51,557 nt of DNA from Gammaproteobacteria bacterium (GTDB lineage Bacteria; Pseudomonadota; Gammaproteobacteria; Magnimaribacterales; D2472). The notes under the pieces are model-generated. The model was not told the DNA's origin. It saw only the letters and a program-made list of their open reading frames with translations, and made no database searches. Positions within the stretch are counted from its first letter, which is position 1; each line of letters starts with the position of its first letter. Where the stretch lies: assembly GCA_008080945.1 (NCBI GenBank), contig VMDH01000027.1, forward strand, positions 1 to 51,557, read 5' to 3'. This document shows positions 10,611 through 21,211 of the stretch, piece after piece. Both the position numbers and the translations under genes were made by a program.

Positions 10611-12502
10611 TGGCAGCTGGAAACTACGATTCAAAATCTATTGAGGTTTTATCAGGGCTAGATCCGGTCAGAAAAAGACCGGGGATGTACACCGATACAT
10701 CAACTCCCAATCATTTGGTCCAAGAGGTTCTAGATAACTCAGTTGATGAAGCCTTAGCAGGCCATTGTTCCACTATAAAAATTAATCTTTTTAAGGATGG
10801 ATCCATAGAGGTTTCTGATGACGGCAGAGGCATGCCCACTGACATCCACCCTGAGCATCAAGTGTCAGGGGTGGAACTAATATTGTGCAAATTACATGCA
10901 GGAGCAAAATTTTCTGGAGAAGACTATAACTTTTCAGGCGGCTTACATGGTGTTGGGGTATCGGTAGTTAACGCGCTATCCAAAAGCCTTATAGTCACTG
11001 TAAAAAGAAATGCACAGGAACTTCAGATGGAGTTTGCTGGTGGTGAAAAAACCAAAGATTTAGTTGAAATTGGAACAGTTGGAGCGAGAAATACTGGAAC
11101 AAAAATATTATTTATTCCTGATGAGCAGTACTTTGAATCAACCAAGTTAAAAATAGCTGCTTTAAAGCATCTTCTTAAGGCCAAAGCAGTGCTATGCCCA
11201 GGTCTCAAGATCCAGTTCTTTGATGAACAGAAAGGTGAGAAAATTGAATGGGAATTTGAAAATGGTTTGGCTTCTTACTTAGCTGAATCTGAAGAATCAG
11301 ATAGCTTTCTTTTAAAAGAATCTGTGCATTGCTCCAAATTGGATAAAGAGAGCGGTCTAGATTTTATTATCAATTGGTCAGACACCAGTGTGAAAAATCC
11401 TATCAATGAAACTTACGTAAATCTAATTCCAACTGCCCAAGGCGGATCGCACCTGAGTGGGTTTAAAGCAGGCTTGCTTGATGCCTTAAAAGAATTTTGT
11501 GAATTTAGGAATTTGTTACCTAAGGGAGTCAAGTTAACCTCTGATGATACGATTGCAAATGCAAGCTTTGTAGTTTCATCTAAGCTAAAGAATCCTCAAT
11601 TTGCAGGACAAACTAAAGAACGTTTGGACTCGAAAGATCATCAATCTTTTGTTTCTGCAAGCGCTAAAGATTTCTTCAGCATTTGGTTGAATAAACACAC
11701 GGAAGAAGGAGAGTTAATTGCAGGCATTGCGATTAAGGCTGCTCAATCTAGATCTAAGGACTCCAAACAAGTTGAACGAAAAAAAGCTTATCAGGGGCCT
11801 GCCTTACCAGGAAAATTAGCAGACTGTAATAGCAATGAGTTAGATAAAACGGAATTGTTTTTAGTGGAGGGTGATTCTGCAGGAGGCTCTGCAAAGCAAG
11901 CAAGGGAGAGATCATTCCAAGCCATCATGCCTCTGAGAGGTAAAATCCTAAACACATGGGATCTTGAGAGCGATGAAATTTTGAAATCCCAAGAAATTAA
12001 AGATTTGGCCACTGCCATTGGGGTCAATCCAGGAAGCAACGAAATCAATAATCTACGCTATGGAAAAATATGCATCTTGGCTGATGCCGATTCAGATGGA
12101 TTGCATATCGCTACGCTTTTATGCGCTTTATTTTTAAGGCACTATCGCCCTTTGGTGGAAGCAGGACGCATTTATGTAGCTATGCCACCGCTTTATAGAA
12201 TAGATTGCGGTAAAGAAAAATTTTATGCACTGGACGAAAAAGAAAAGGATAGCCTGATTGATGAATTCAAGAAGAAGCAGGGCAAACCAAAAATAGATAT
12301 TCAGAGATTTAAAGGCCTTGGCGAGATGAACCCTAATCAACTTAGAGAAACTGTCATGGATAAAGCTACCCGAAGACTTGTGCAATTAACGATACAAGCC
12401 AAAGATAATGTTAATTCAACTATGGACTTACTTTTATCCAAAAAAAGAGCATCCGATAGGAAAACTTGGCTTGAGAAAAAAGGAAAAATAGCAACCCTGT
12501 GA
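10610..12502 (+). CDS. parE: DNA topoisomerase IV subunit B
   Basis: ParE is the ATPase subunit of topoisomerase IV, which unlinks daughter chromosomes. The 630 residues equal the length of E. coli ParE and start with the ParE-type block ([19 protein letters not shown], then [18 protein letters not shown]). The GHKL ATP site ([22 protein letters not shown]) is followed by the TOPRIM motifs EGDSAGG and DADSDG. GyrB would be about 800 residues and carry an extra insert, so ParE is preferred. The ATG overlaps the thiC stop, and parC follows after 1 nt. Confidence 0.95.
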
Positions 12503-12503
12503 T

Positions 12504-14756
12504 ATGAGTGATAAAAGCTTAGAGAGTATTAGCCTAAAGGATTACGCTGAAGAGTCCTATCTGAATTATTCAATGTATGTAATTCTCGATCGGGCGCTGC
12601 CTCATTTAGGTGATGGAATGAAGCCCGTGCAAAGGCGTATTCTTTATGCCATGAGTGAGCTTGGCTTAAATGCAGCCTCAAAATACAAAAAGTCAGCCAG
12701 AACAGTGGGAGATGTGATTGGTAAATTCCATCCTCACGGAGATAGTGCAGCTTATGAGGCAATGGTGCTAATGGCTCAGAACTTTTCTTTTAGATATCCC
12801 TTGGTAGATGGTCAAGGAAATTGGGGTACTCAAGATGATCCAAAATCTTTTGCCGCAATGCGTTATACCGAATCGAAACTTACAAGCTTTGCTAATCTTT
12901 TGCTAGATGAATTAAAGCTTGGCACAGTAGATTGGCAACTCAATTTTGATGGTTCGCTACTTGAACCAAAAATATTGCCTGCAAAGATACCAAGTATCCT
13001 CCTCAATGGAACAACTGGCATTGCCGTGGGTATGGCAACAGACATCCCATCTCATAATTTATCCGAAGTCATTGATGCCTTAATGTATTTGTTAGATAAC
13101 CCCAAAGCATCGGTTAAAGATTTAATGAAGTTCATTAAAGGTCCAGACTTTAGCAACCATTCTCCAATCATAGCCTCACAAGAAGAGTTGCTCGAAATGT
13201 ATGAAACGGGCAGGGGTGGTTTCAAAATGAGGGCTGCATGGGAAAAAGAAGGCACGGATATTATTATCGGCGCTCTGCCATACCAAACCTCTGGTGCAAA
13301 AGTCTTAGAGCAAGTTGCAGATCAGATGAATAAAAAGAAGGTTCCTATGATTGTTGATATTCGCGATGAAGGCGATCATGAATATCCCACTAGGATAGTA
13401 ATATCACTTAAATCTAACCGTGTTGATGCAGAAGAGGTGATGAACCATCTTTATGCAACCACTGATCTTCAGAAAAATTTTCGAGCAAATTTCAATGTTA
13501 TCAATCTTGAGGGTTCTCCAAAAGTTTATGCCCTTAATGAATTACTCAAAGAGTGGTTGCAGTTTAGGCAAACCACTGTTTTGCGTAAATTGGAGCACAG
13601 ACTAGACCAAGTAGCTGACAGATTGCATATCTTAGAGGGACTGCTGTTAGTTTTTGCCGATATTGACGAAGTTATAAAAATTATTAGAAACAGCGATGAG
13701 CCAAAAAAGGATCTTATTAAGAGATTTAAGATTTCAGAAATCCAAGCTACTGCAATTCTTGAAATAAGATTAAGACAGTTGGCAAAGCTAGAAGAAATTA
13801 AATTAAAAGAAGAACAAGCCACTCTTTCTGCAGAATTTGATGAGCTTGAAAAAATAATTAAATCTAAAGCAAAGCTTAAAAATTACATTAAAAGTGAACT
13901 GAAAGAAATTCTGTCTGATTTTGGCGATGCTAGATGCTCTCCTATCGAATCAGAATCTCAAGCAAAAGCTTTTTCAGAGGAAGATATTTTAACTTCTGAA
14001 CCCATTACTGTTGTGCTCTCAAAAGCTGGATGGATCAGAGCTGCTAAAGGTCATGATATCGATGCAACATCGCTTAACTACAGGGGCGAGGATTCTTTGC
14101 AGGACTTTGCTAGAGGTAAAAATAATCAACAAAGTATATTTTTTGCCAGTAATGGGAAAAGCTTTTCACTTGCAGCCCATACTCTTCCTTCGGCGCGCGG
14201 CCTCGGTGAACCCTTAACCGGTAAAGTGAATTTAGATTCAGGGGAGAGCTTTGTTGCAACCACTATTGGCAAAGACGAAGATAAATTCTTAATTGCCAGC
14301 GATGCTGGTTATGGCTTTATTGCCCAATTGTCTGATGCTATCAGTGGCACCAAAAGCGGCAAAAATTTCATGAAGTTATCCAAGGGATCTTCTGTCTTAG
14401 GGGTGCGCTCCATAAAAAATCATCATACTTATATAGCAGCCATTTCAAATATTGGCAGAATGCTCATCTTTGGAATTGAAGAGCTGCCTCAACTTAGTAA
14501 AGGTAAAGGCAATAAAATCATAAACATACCCACACCCAAATTTGAATCTGGTGAAGAAAAAATGGTTGCAGTGTGTTTGTTAGGTGATATTTCGGAGCTT
14601 CGAATACACAGCGGAAAACAATTCATGAAAGTTGGTATAAAAGATTTGGAAAATTACTTTGCTGCAAGAGCCAAAAGAGGACTTATGCTTCCTCAGGGTT
14701 ACAGAAAAGTAGATGCCTTAGAAGAAGTAGTAATTAATCAAGAAGCTTCAGAATAG
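12504..14756 (+). CDS. parC: DNA topoisomerase IV subunit A
   Basis: ParC is the DNA-cutting subunit of topoisomerase IV. The winged-helix core has the catalytic Tyr121 in [10 protein letters not shown], and the quinolone-resistance region reads [12 protein letters not shown] with Ser81 and Glu85, the wild-type residues at the positions linked to fluoroquinolone resistance (E. coli Ser80 and Glu84). A coiled-coil arm follows (about 440-470). The C-terminal domain lacks the QRRGG GyrA-box of gyrase, and with 750 residues (E. coli ParC 752) it is ParC, not GyrA. It follows parE after 1 nt. The last 23 bp overlap the convergent argD gene. Confidence 0.95.
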   Translation: MSDKSLESISLKDYAEESYLNYSMYVILDRALPHLGDGMKPVQRRILYAMSELGLNAASKYKKSARTVGDVIGKFHPHGDSAAYEAMVLMAQNFSFRYPLVDGQGNWGTQDDPKSFAAMRYTESKLTSFANLLLDELKLGTVDWQLNFDGSLLEPKILPAKIPSILLNGTTGIAVGMATDIPSHNLSEVIDALMYLLDNPKASVKDLMKFIKGPDFSNHSPIIASQEELLEMYETGRGGFKMRAAWEKEGTDIIIGALPYQTSGAKVLEQVADQMNKKKVPMIVDIRDEGDHEYPTRIVISLKSNRVDAEEVMNHLYATTDLQKNFRANFNVINLEGSPKVYALNELLKEWLQFRQTTVLRKLEHRLDQVADRLHILEGLLLVFADIDEVIKIIRNSDEPKKDLIKRFKISEIQATAILEIRLRQLAKLEEIKLKEEQATLSAEFDELEKIIKSKAKLKNYIKSELKEILSDFGDARCSPIESESQAKAFSEEDILTSEPITVVLSKAGWIRAAKGHDIDATSLNYRGEDSLQDFARGKNNQQSIFFASNGKSFSLAAHTLPSARGLGEPLTGKVNLDSGESFVATTIGKDEDKFLIASDAGYGFIAQLSDAISGTKSGKNFMKLSKGSSVLGVRSIKNHHTYIAAISNIGRMLIFGIEELPQLSKGKGNKIINIPTPKFESGEEKMVAVCLLGDISELRIHSGKQFMKVGIKDLENYFAARAKRGLMLPQGYRKVDALEEVVINQEASE

Positions 14757-15933
14757 ATTTCTTAAGCCTAGCTAAACCTTCATCAATCACCTTATCTTCA
14801 ATGATAAGGCTGGGTGCAATCCTGATCGTATTATTGTTAGCTTTTAAGATCATCAATCTATTTGCGTAGGCTTCCTTCATGAGATTATCCAAGTTAAGTT
14901 TTGCCTGAACTTTAAGTTTGCATCCTATCCATAGGCCTGCGGATCTTATCTCGTCAAAACAATTTAATTCCTTATTGATAGCAGTTAATCCTTTAAGAAA
15001 TCTTTGTTCTTTTTTCTGAACGCCATTAAGAACAGATTTTTTTGAGATCTTATTGATAACCTCGTGGGCAACTGCGCATGCAAGTGGGTTGCCTCCATAG
15101 GTTGAACCATGAGCACCTGGTTGCATATATTTACCCACTCTTTCTGTAGTTAGCATTGCGCCAATTGGCATGCCATTACCCAATGCTTTAGCTGAGCACA
15201 CAATATCTGGTTGTATTTTATATTTCTCATGGGCAAACAAATAACCAGTTCTCCCAACACCGGATTGAACCTCATCGATAATAATGAGAGCTTTATGTTT
15301 TTTGCATAATTTTTTTATCGCGTTAACAAAATTTTGTTTGGCCGGAATAATTCCTGCTTCCCCTTGAACAAGCTCAAGAATAACCGCAGCAGTTTTATCA
15401 TTGATACATTTCTCAAGACCTTCTATTTGGTTGTATGGATGTTGGGTAATACCTTTTGGAAGAGGCTCAAAACCTTCAGTCATTCTTTTGGAGCCGTTGA
15501 GAGCAATGGTAAGGAGAGTTCTGCCGTGAAAAGCATCATCGAAGGCAACGATGTTTGATTTGCCTTTACCAAATTCGCTGTAAGCAAATTTTCTTGCAGT
15601 TTTTACAGCGGCTTCTACAGCTTCTGCACCTGAATTTGAAAGAAAGACTTTTTCAGCAAAAGTCTTTTGGCATAAAATTTTAGCCAGTTTTATAGCTGGC
15701 TCGGTGGTGAGGTAGTTGGAAAGATGCCACAATTTTTTTGACTGGCTATTGAGAATTCTTACCAGCTCAGGATGACAGTGACCCAATGAAGAAACTGCAA
15801 TACCAGATGCAAAATCTAAGTATTTGTGGTTTTTTTGATCCCAAATGAAGGAACCTTTACCTCTTGTTGGTATAAAATCTCCAGGGTTGTAAACTGGAAG
15901 AAAATATTTCGTAAATTCATTTCTTGTAACCAT
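14734..15933 (-). CDS. argD: Acetylornithine / succinyldiaminopimelate aminotransferase
   Basis: This PLP-dependent class III aminotransferase acts in arginine synthesis and often also in lysine synthesis. Motifs include [19 protein letters not shown] near the N-terminus, [11 protein letters not shown] for phosphate binding, [13 protein letters not shown], and [14 protein letters not shown] with the PLP lysine. The ATG at 15933 is preferred over an in-frame TTG at 15948 because GAGGT lies at the right distance before it; this gives 399 residues, the usual length. The start codon is separated by one base from the TTG of the divergent DUF2244 gene, so its promoter must lie inside that gene. The 3' end overlaps parC by 23 bp. 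The closely related AstC cannot be excluded by sequence alone. Confidence 0.9.
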   Translation of the reverse strand: MVTRNEFTKYFLPVYNPGDFIPTRGKGSFIWDQKNHKYLDFASGIAVSSLGHCHPELVRILNSQSKKLWHLSNYLTTEPAIKLAKILCQKTFAEKVFLSNSGAEAVEAAVKTARKFAYSEFGKGKSNIVAFDDAFHGRTLLTIALNGSKRMTEGFEPLPKGITQHPYNQIEGLEKCINDKTAAVILELVQGEAGIIPAKQNFVNAIKKLCKKHKALIIIDEVQSGVGRTGYLFAHEKYKIQPDIVCSAKALGNGMPIGAMLTTERVGKYMQPGAHGSTYGGNPLACAVAHEVINKISKKSVLNGVQKKEQRFLKGLTAINKELNCFDEIRSAGLWIGCKLKVQAKLNLDNLMKEAYANRLMILKANNNTIRIAPSLIIEDKVIDEGLARLKKSILKLLD

Positions 15934-15934
15934 C

Positions 15935-16426
15935 TTGATAGACCTCAAAGAACTTTCTCAGAACAATTATCGCATAGAATTAAAACCAAACTATTCTCTT
16001 GTTGGGTTTCCAAGAGTACTTTTTTTTGCAGTACTTATCACTACTTGTCTAAGTATCGCAGCTTTCTTCTGGTACCTTGGCGCAAAATTAATTTTACCTT
16101 TTGCAGGATTGGAGCTTGCGCTAGTAGGACTTGGATTTTATTTGAATTTTAGGTGGAGTTCGCAAAGAGAAATCATTTTGATAAATCCTAACAAGGTCAG
16201 AATTGAAAAGGGGAGAGTGTTTAAAGATTTTTCTTATGAAGAATATCGCTCTTTTGCTCGATTTCAATCCAAGATTAAATCTAATGGTGATATGGAATTA
16301 TTCTTAAGTTCAAAGGGACAAAGTATTGGGATTGGATCTTTTTTAGTGCAAGAGGAGCTGCTAGAGCTAAAAGAGCATTTAACCAAACTAGTAGCAGAGT
16401 TAAACCTTTTACCTCCAGGCGGGTAA
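15935..16426 (+). CDS. DUF2244-family membrane protein
   Basis: This 163-residue protein has two adjacent membrane segments (about 27-50 and 55-72) after a short N-terminus with the family's PN-x-SL pattern (KPNYSLVGF). A cytoplasmic beta-rich domain follows that contains the QREIILINPNKVRIEKGR strand region. This layout matches the DUF2244 family, whose function is unknown; members are often near respiratory genes in other bacteria, but not here. The start is TTG with no Shine-Dalgarno, one base from the divergent argD ATG. No better start exists nearby, and the N-terminal motif requires a start at about this place. The 3' end overlaps the convergent phosphofructokinase gene by 18 bp. Confidence 0.75.
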   Translation: MIDLKELSQNNYRIELKPNYSLVGFPRVLFFAVLITTCLSIAAFFWYLGAKLILPFAGLELALVGLGFYLNFRWSSQREIILINPNKVRIEKGRVFKDFSYEEYRSFARFQSKIKSNGDMELFLSSKGQSIGIGSFLVQEELLELKEHLTKLVAELNLLPPGG

Positions 16427-17653
16427 TTTCTTCTTGACCATGACAGACTTGGGCTGTTGATAGAATTTATTTTGCTTAATCGATTGATTTTCACCAGCGA
16501 TCAGTGGCCTAAAATATTTTTTTCCCCGCTCGGTAATTCCAAAGCCATCTTTGGTTATAAACGATTTGGGAAGAGTCTTTTCAACATTTGCTATTTGCTT
16601 TAATGGAGCTGGCTCTACTTTCCATTTATAAGGATGATCTTGCACTCTTTTAATAACAGGCATCACAGATGATTTCCCCTGCACTGCATATCTCACAGCT
16701 TCTCTGCCTACTTTAATAGCTTGCTTTCGATCAGTTTCAGAAGCCAGGTGACTAGCACTTCTTTGAAGATAATCTGCCACTGCCCAATGATTTTTTAATT
16801 TTATTTTGCTGGTAACTAAGTTGGCTAAATATGGAGCAACCCCACCCAATTGACTATGCCCAAAAGCATCTTTTAGGCCGCTTTCACTTACAAAATTACC
16901 GGATGCATTTTTTATGCCTTCTGAGGCAACAATTACACAAAACCCTTTTTGAGCAACAACTTCTTTGACTCTTCTAAGGAACTGGGTTTGTTTGAATGGA
17001 ACTTCAGGAAGCAGTATGAGGTCCGGTGCTTGAGGATAGCTTTCTTGAGCAATGGAGCTAGATGCAGCAATCCAGCCAGCATGTCTTCCCATAACCTCTA
17101 GGATAAATACTTTGGTTGAGGTTTCTGCCATGGATTCAACGTCCAGGGCTGCTTCAATCGTTGAGGTTACAACATACTTTGCAACCGATCCAAAACCAGG
17201 ACAATTATCTGTGATGGCCAAGTCATTATCGACTGTCTTGGGAATAGCTATACAAGAGAGTGGATAACCTAACGTTTTGCTTATCTGCGATACTTTGTAT
17301 GCTGTATCTGCAGAGTCATTCCCTCCGTTATAAAAGAAGTAACCAATGTTATGTGCTTTGAATACTTCAACAAGTCTTAGGTACTCTTTTTTACTAGCCT
17401 CAAAATCTTTCAGTTTATATCTGCAGGAGCCGAATACTCCTCCGGGCCTAAATTGCAAACTAGTAATAAATGCTTTGCTTTCTTTTGAGGTGTCTATCAG
17501 ATTTTCTCTAAGTGCACCTAAAATACCATTCTTACCAGCGTATATTTTTCCTATCTGGCTGCTTTTACTTGCCTCATCTATGACTCCATATGCGGTGGCA
17601 TTGATTACCGAAGTAACTCCACCGGATTGAGCATAGAAAGCATTTTTTTTCAT
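16409..17653 (-). CDS. pfp: Pyrophosphate-dependent 6-phosphofructokinase
   Basis: This enzyme phosphorylates fructose 6-phosphate, and the sequence points to pyrophosphate rather than ATP as phosphoryl donor. The donor-site motif is GGNDS (110-114) in place of the ATP-type GGDGS, and the catalytic loop is PKTVDND with Lys139 in place of the Gly of ATP enzymes (PGTIDND); Asp142 is the expected base. MGRHAGWIA binds the sugar phosphate. The 414 residues fit the short PPi-PFK group. Such enzymes are reversible and save ATP, which suits a streamlined heterotroph. It is divergent from mpl and convergent with the DUF2244 gene. The Asn in GGNDS is less usual than Asp, but the Lys signature is clear. 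Confidence 0.9.
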   Translation of the reverse strand: MKKNAFYAQSGGVTSVINATAYGVIDEASKSSQIGKIYAGKNGILGALRENLIDTSKESKAFITSLQFRPGGVFGSCRYKLKDFEASKKEYLRLVEVFKAHNIGYFFYNGGNDSADTAYKVSQISKTLGYPLSCIAIPKTVDNDLAITDNCPGFGSVAKYVVTSTIEAALDVESMAETSTKVFILEVMGRHAGWIAASSSIAQESYPQAPDLILLPEVPFKQTQFLRRVKEVVAQKGFCVIVASEGIKNASGNFVSESGLKDAFGHSQLGGVAPYLANLVTSKIKLKNHWAVADYLQRSASHLASETDRKQAIKVGREAVRYAVQGKSSVMPVIKRVQDHPYKWKVEPAPLKQIANVEKTLPKSFITKDGFGITERGKKYFRPLIAGENQSIKQNKFYQQPKSVMVKKKLPAWR

Positions 17654-17708
17654 GACTTTATTTATTGCTAATTTTCATCTATGTTAGCAGGAAGGATATA
17701 TAAAGAAA

Positions 17709-19004
17709 GTGAAGATTCATATCTTAGGTATTTGCGGCACATTCATGGGTGGCCTTGCCAGGATCTTGATTCAAGAAGGCCATACTATTACTGGGTCTGA
17801 CAAAGCATTTTATCCTCCCATGTCAGATCAATTGCAAGAGCTTAAGATAGAAGTTTTTGAGGGTTATGAGGGTGATCTTCCGGCTGCCGATCTTTATGTA
17901 ATAGGCAATGCGCTCTCTCGAGGTAACCCCTGGGTTGAGGAAATCCTAAGAAATCATTATCCCTATACTTCGGGACCAGAAATCCTTGGCTCTATTTTAA
18001 AGAAAAGGAGAGTTATCGCAGTTGCTGGAACTCATGGTAAGACCAGTACAAGTTATATGATCAAACACATACTCTCTTTTAATAATATGCCTGTAGATTA
18101 TTTAATTGGAGGAATAAGTAGCTCTTCAGGACATTCTGCAGACAATCAAAATGCTGAAATATTTGTAATAGAGGCAGATGAATATGATTCAGCCTTTTTT
18201 GATAAACGCTCCAAGTTTGTTCACTATCATCCTGATATTTTTGTAATCAATAATATTGAATTTGATCATGCAGACATCTTTGATTCCATAGATGATATTA
18301 AAAAACAGTTTCACCATGCGGTAAGAATAGTTCCAAGCAATGGCTTCATTGTTTATCAAAAAGAAGATTTGAATATTAAAGATTTGCTGGAATTAGGCTC
18401 CTGGTCAAATACAGTTCCTGTTAACGACCCTAGCTCCATTGATTTATCAAGCGATGAAGCAATTATCACAATTCAAGAAGAAGAATTTGCCACGAGTGAG
18501 TTCCCATTTGTTGGTAGACACAATTTTCTAAATGCCATGATGGCTATGCAGGCAGCTAAGCTGGTTGGAGTAAGCTACAAACAATCATTTGAAGCATTGA
18601 AGCAATTTGGAGGAGTCAAAAGGCGCTTAGAGATTGTGCATAAAAGCCCAACCCATATCATTTACGATGATTTTGCGCATCATCCAACTGCAATTAGGGC
18701 AACTACTCAGGCCTTGTTAAAAAAACATCACAATAAAAAAATTGGAGCTATCATTGAGCTTGCCTCAAATACAATGTCTTCGGGATATCACGATCAAAAT
18801 CTCTTAGATGCACCCGTTGGACTGCATGAAATTTTTTGGATAGATCCCAACAACGTTCTAGAAACAGAGAAAGCATTTCCAACGATAGAAATCGCAACCA
18901 AGGAATTGAAAAAAATAATTATGGCACTAGATATAGTTGTAATCATGACAAATAAAAATAGCAAATTGATTAAAGATTCTCTCCTAGAGGCATTTGATGC
19001 TTAA
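17709..19004 (+). CDS. mpl: UDP-N-acetylmuramate:L-Ala-gamma-D-Glu-meso-Dap ligase (murein recycling)
   Basis: Mpl joins recycled murein tripeptide to UDP-MurNAc, returning it to peptidoglycan synthesis. It is a Mur-ligase with the Mpl-type start MKIHILGICGTFMGGLARIL, the ATP loop AGTHGKTST (about 105-113), the EADEYDSAFFDKRSKF block and DDFAHHPTAI in the C-terminal domain. MurC would show a different N-terminus. The start is GTG with a GGAAGGA stretch upstream. The 431 residues are slightly shorter than the usual 450. The 3' end overlaps the next gene by 8 bp. Confidence 0.95.
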   Translation: MKIHILGICGTFMGGLARILIQEGHTITGSDKAFYPPMSDQLQELKIEVFEGYEGDLPAADLYVIGNALSRGNPWVEEILRNHYPYTSGPEILGSILKKRRVIAVAGTHGKTSTSYMIKHILSFNNMPVDYLIGGISSSSGHSADNQNAEIFVIEADEYDSAFFDKRSKFVHYHPDIFVINNIEFDHADIFDSIDDIKKQFHHAVRIVPSNGFIVYQKEDLNIKDLLELGSWSNTVPVNDPSSIDLSSDEAIITIQEEEFATSEFPFVGRHNFLNAMMAMQAAKLVGVSYKQSFEALKQFGGVKRRLEIVHKSPTHIIYDDFAHHPTAIRATTQALLKKHHNKKIGAIIELASNTMSSGYHDQNLLDAPVGLHEIFWIDPNNVLETEKAFPTIEIATKELKKIIMALDIVVIMTNKNSKLIKDSLLEAFDA

Positions 19005-19587
19005 GTCGCTTCCCATATTTCCTTTAGGCATTGTTGTTTTGCCAGGCAATATCCAGTCTCTTCAAATTTTTGAACCTAGATATATTGAAATGGTTAAAGA
19101 ATGCATGAAAACTAATTCTGGTTTTGTCATTGTCCTTCAAAAGGATGCTATGGATGATCAACTTTCTATTTCTGACCAAGGTACATATGTTGAGATTATT
19201 GATTTTAATACTTTGCCTAATGGTCTACTTGGAATTACTGTTAAGGGCATGCATCGAACCAAAATTAAGACTATGGAGCAAAGGCAATCAGGGCTCAATA
19301 TTGGAAAGGTAGAAAATATTCAAGATCCTGAAGTTGATGATCAAGCCTTGCTAGCAAAGTATCCTGACTTATTACAGATTCTTTCTCAACTGAAACAACA
19401 TCCCCAAATAAGATCTATGCCTCTTGAAATAAACTTAGACTCAGCAGATTCTGTAAGTTATCACTTGGCAGGATTGATACCTCTTGCACCCAAAGATAAG
19501 CAAAAGATACTCGAAGCTTTTGATGCAGGGCAGAGACTTAATTTTTTATCAAAGTACTTTGATCAAATCGCAGGCAGTAAAAACTAA
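18997..19587 (+). CDS. LON substrate-binding domain protein
   Basis: This protein of 196 residues consists of the N-terminal substrate-recognition domain of Lon protease alone (LPIFPLGIVVLPG then LQIFEPRY, followed by the beta-rich core and a helical C-terminal half), without ATPase or protease domains. Free-standing copies are common in Gram-negative bacteria and have no established function. The ATG at 18997 is chosen over an adjacent TTG at 18994; AGAGG is 6 nt upstream. It overlaps the mpl end by 8 bp, so it is translated from the same message. Its 3' end overlaps the convergent reductase by 4 bp. Confidence 0.88.
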   Translation: MLKSLPIFPLGIVVLPGNIQSLQIFEPRYIEMVKECMKTNSGFVIVLQKDAMDDQLSISDQGTYVEIIDFNTLPNGLLGITVKGMHRTKIKTMEQRQSGLNIGKVENIQDPEVDDQALLAKYPDLLQILSQLKQHPQIRSMPLEINLDSADSVSYHLAGLIPLAPKDKQKILEAFDAGQRLNFLSKYFDQIAGSKN

Positions 19588-20585
19588 AGTTTTAGCATTT
19601 GTTTGCCGAAATTTTCTCCGGTAAATAACCTATTTAGAGTTTGCGGACAATTTTCTAAGCCTTCTTGAATGTCCTCAAGATGTTTAATTTTTCCTTCCAT
19701 TACCAAGCCTGCAAGTTTTTCTACTGCCTCCTGAGATTTGGGTAAGTAATCAAGCACTAAAAAGCCTTGCATGGTAGCCCTTTGCACAACTAGATTCAGA
19801 ATATTCCTAGGACCTGGTTGAGGCTCTGTTGCGTTATAGCCAGATATCCCTCCGCAAAGCATAACTCTTGCATTGATATTAATGAGAAATAACACGGTTT
19901 CTAAAAGGGGACCCCCAACATTATCAAAATAAATATCTATTCCATTGGGAGCAGCTTTAAATAGCTCTTCATGGACATTGCTATTTTTATAATCTATGAC
20001 GGTATCTAACCCGCAATCCTTAAGCCAATTACACTTTTCTGCTCCTCCTGCGATCCCGATTACATGACAACCAGCTTCCTTTGCTAACTGGGCTGCTACA
20101 GATCCTGTGGCTCCTGCAGCACCTGATACAAGCACTACTTCTCCAGCTTTTGGTTTTGCAAGCTCTAGTAGTCCGTAGTAGGCGGTAATCCCAGTTGTTC
20201 CTAGGACATTTAGCATGGTTGGTATAGGAAGCAATTCAGGAATGAGTCTAAATCTATCTTCTTCTTTGGCATCGGTAATCAGATGGGTTTGCCAGCCAAC
20301 CATTCCAAATATTAAATCGCCTTCTTTATATTTAGGGTTTTTGCTTTCTAATACTCTACCCATCCCACCAGCTCTGACTACTTCATCTATTTGCACGGGC
20401 GGCAAGTATCCTGGTAAATCTGTCAGCCACATTCTTTGCGTAGGATCAAATGACAGATATTCATTTTTAATGAGGATCTCACCTTCCTGAATTTCGCCCA
20501 ATTCCTCGGTAATGAGTTCAAAGTCACTATCTTTTACTAAACCCTCGGGCCTATTTTTTAAAATCCATTTCTTATTAGTTGTCAT
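19584..20585 (-). CDS. NADPH-dependent CurA/leukotriene-B4-dehydrogenase-like reductase
   Basis: This 333-residue protein is a zinc-independent medium-chain reductase of the CurA / prostaglandin reductase group, which reduces C=C bonds of enones and alkenals. The N-terminal GroES-like domain has the LSFDPTQRMWL motif of this group and lacks the zinc Cys residues of alcohol dehydrogenases. The Rossmann domain has VLVSGAAGATGSVAAQLAK, the GIAGGAEKC segment for NADPH, and FDNVGGPLLE. The start overlaps the end of the DedA gene by 11 bp, so the two form an operon. The physiological substrate is unknown; detoxification of reactive carbonyls is the usual suggestion. Confidence 0.9.
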   Translation of the reverse strand: MTTNKKWILKNRPEGLVKDSDFELITEELGEIQEGEILIKNEYLSFDPTQRMWLTDLPGYLPPVQIDEVVRAGGMGRVLESKNPKYKEGDLIFGMVGWQTHLITDAKEEDRFRLIPELLPIPTMLNVLGTTGITAYYGLLELAKPKAGEVVLVSGAAGATGSVAAQLAKEAGCHVIGIAGGAEKCNWLKDCGLDTVIDYKNSNVHEELFKAAPNGIDIYFDNVGGPLLETVLFLININARVMLCGGISGYNATEPQPGPRNILNLVVQRATMQGFLVLDYLPKSQEAVEKLAGLVMEGKIKHLEDIQEGLENCPQTLNRLFTGENFGKQMLKL

Positions 20586-21144
20586 TTCTCTCCCTTAAAA
20601 ATTTTATTAAAAACCAAATTGTAAATACGAGTATAAATAAATAAATCGACACATAAATTATTTGCTGATATTTTTCACCAACTTCGCTTGTGTAGACGCC
20701 TGCATAATAGCTAGGAATGCTTGCTACCAAGGCCCACACAAGTGTTCCGACTGATGTTGCAAGGATATATTTATATTTTGGGTAATTCGTCATAGCAGCA
20801 ATTAAGGGAAGCAAGCCCCTAATGGGACCAAAGCTTTTTCCAAACACAATGCCAAATACTCCATATTTATTCATTGCCCAGGTCGTCTTTTCCTGCGCAT
20901 TCTTAAGCTTAAGATTATTAAGGTCGATTCTTTTATAAATAAATTTCGCAAGCGCCCAGCTAGATAGGTCGCCAATCATTCCCCCAATAAAAATCATTAT
21001 GAGCACATATGAAATTGGAACACCAGCTATGCCTGCTGCCATGACTGCAGCCCATAAAGGACCCATGCCTGGAAGAAAAATACCTACAATCATTGCGCAT
21101 TCCAATATTGCAAAGCCAAAAATAATTAATAGATTTATTTCCAT
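20575..21144 (-). CDS. DedA-family inner-membrane protein
   Basis: The 189 residues contain four to five hydrophobic segments and the DedA/SNARE-associated pattern: an acidic residue followed by PG (ECAMIVGIFLPGMGPL) in the first re-entrant region, GGMIGDLSSW in the middle, and the G-x-IRG-x(2)-P motif (GPIRGLLPLIAAMTNYPKYKY) before the last helices. DedA proteins are lipid or undecaprenyl-phosphate flippases or are needed for membrane homeostasis. The gene precedes and overlaps the CurA-like reductase and is divergent from the rsfS cell-wall operon. It is somewhat short for DedA (about 200-220). Confidence 0.82.
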   Translation of the reverse strand: MEINLLIIFGFAILECAMIVGIFLPGMGPLWAAVMAAGIAGVPISYVLIMIFIGGMIGDLSSWALAKFIYKRIDLNNLKLKNAQEKTTWAMNKYGVFGIVFGKSFGPIRGLLPLIAAMTNYPKYKYILATSVGTLVWALVASIPSYYAGVYTSEVGEKYQQIIYVSIYLFILVFTIWFLIKFLRERNDN

Positions 21145-21211
21145 AAGTTTTATATTCTAAGTAGAAATCAAATGCTTAGATTTCTCAAGTTTATCACCCA
21201 ATTATCCAGCT

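Noticed and set aside
21163-21185. Inverted repeat AGAAATC / GATTTCT between the DedA gene and rsfS
   Set aside because: Seven-base arms with a 9-nt spacer in AT-rich DNA are expected by chance, and no second copy was noticed.
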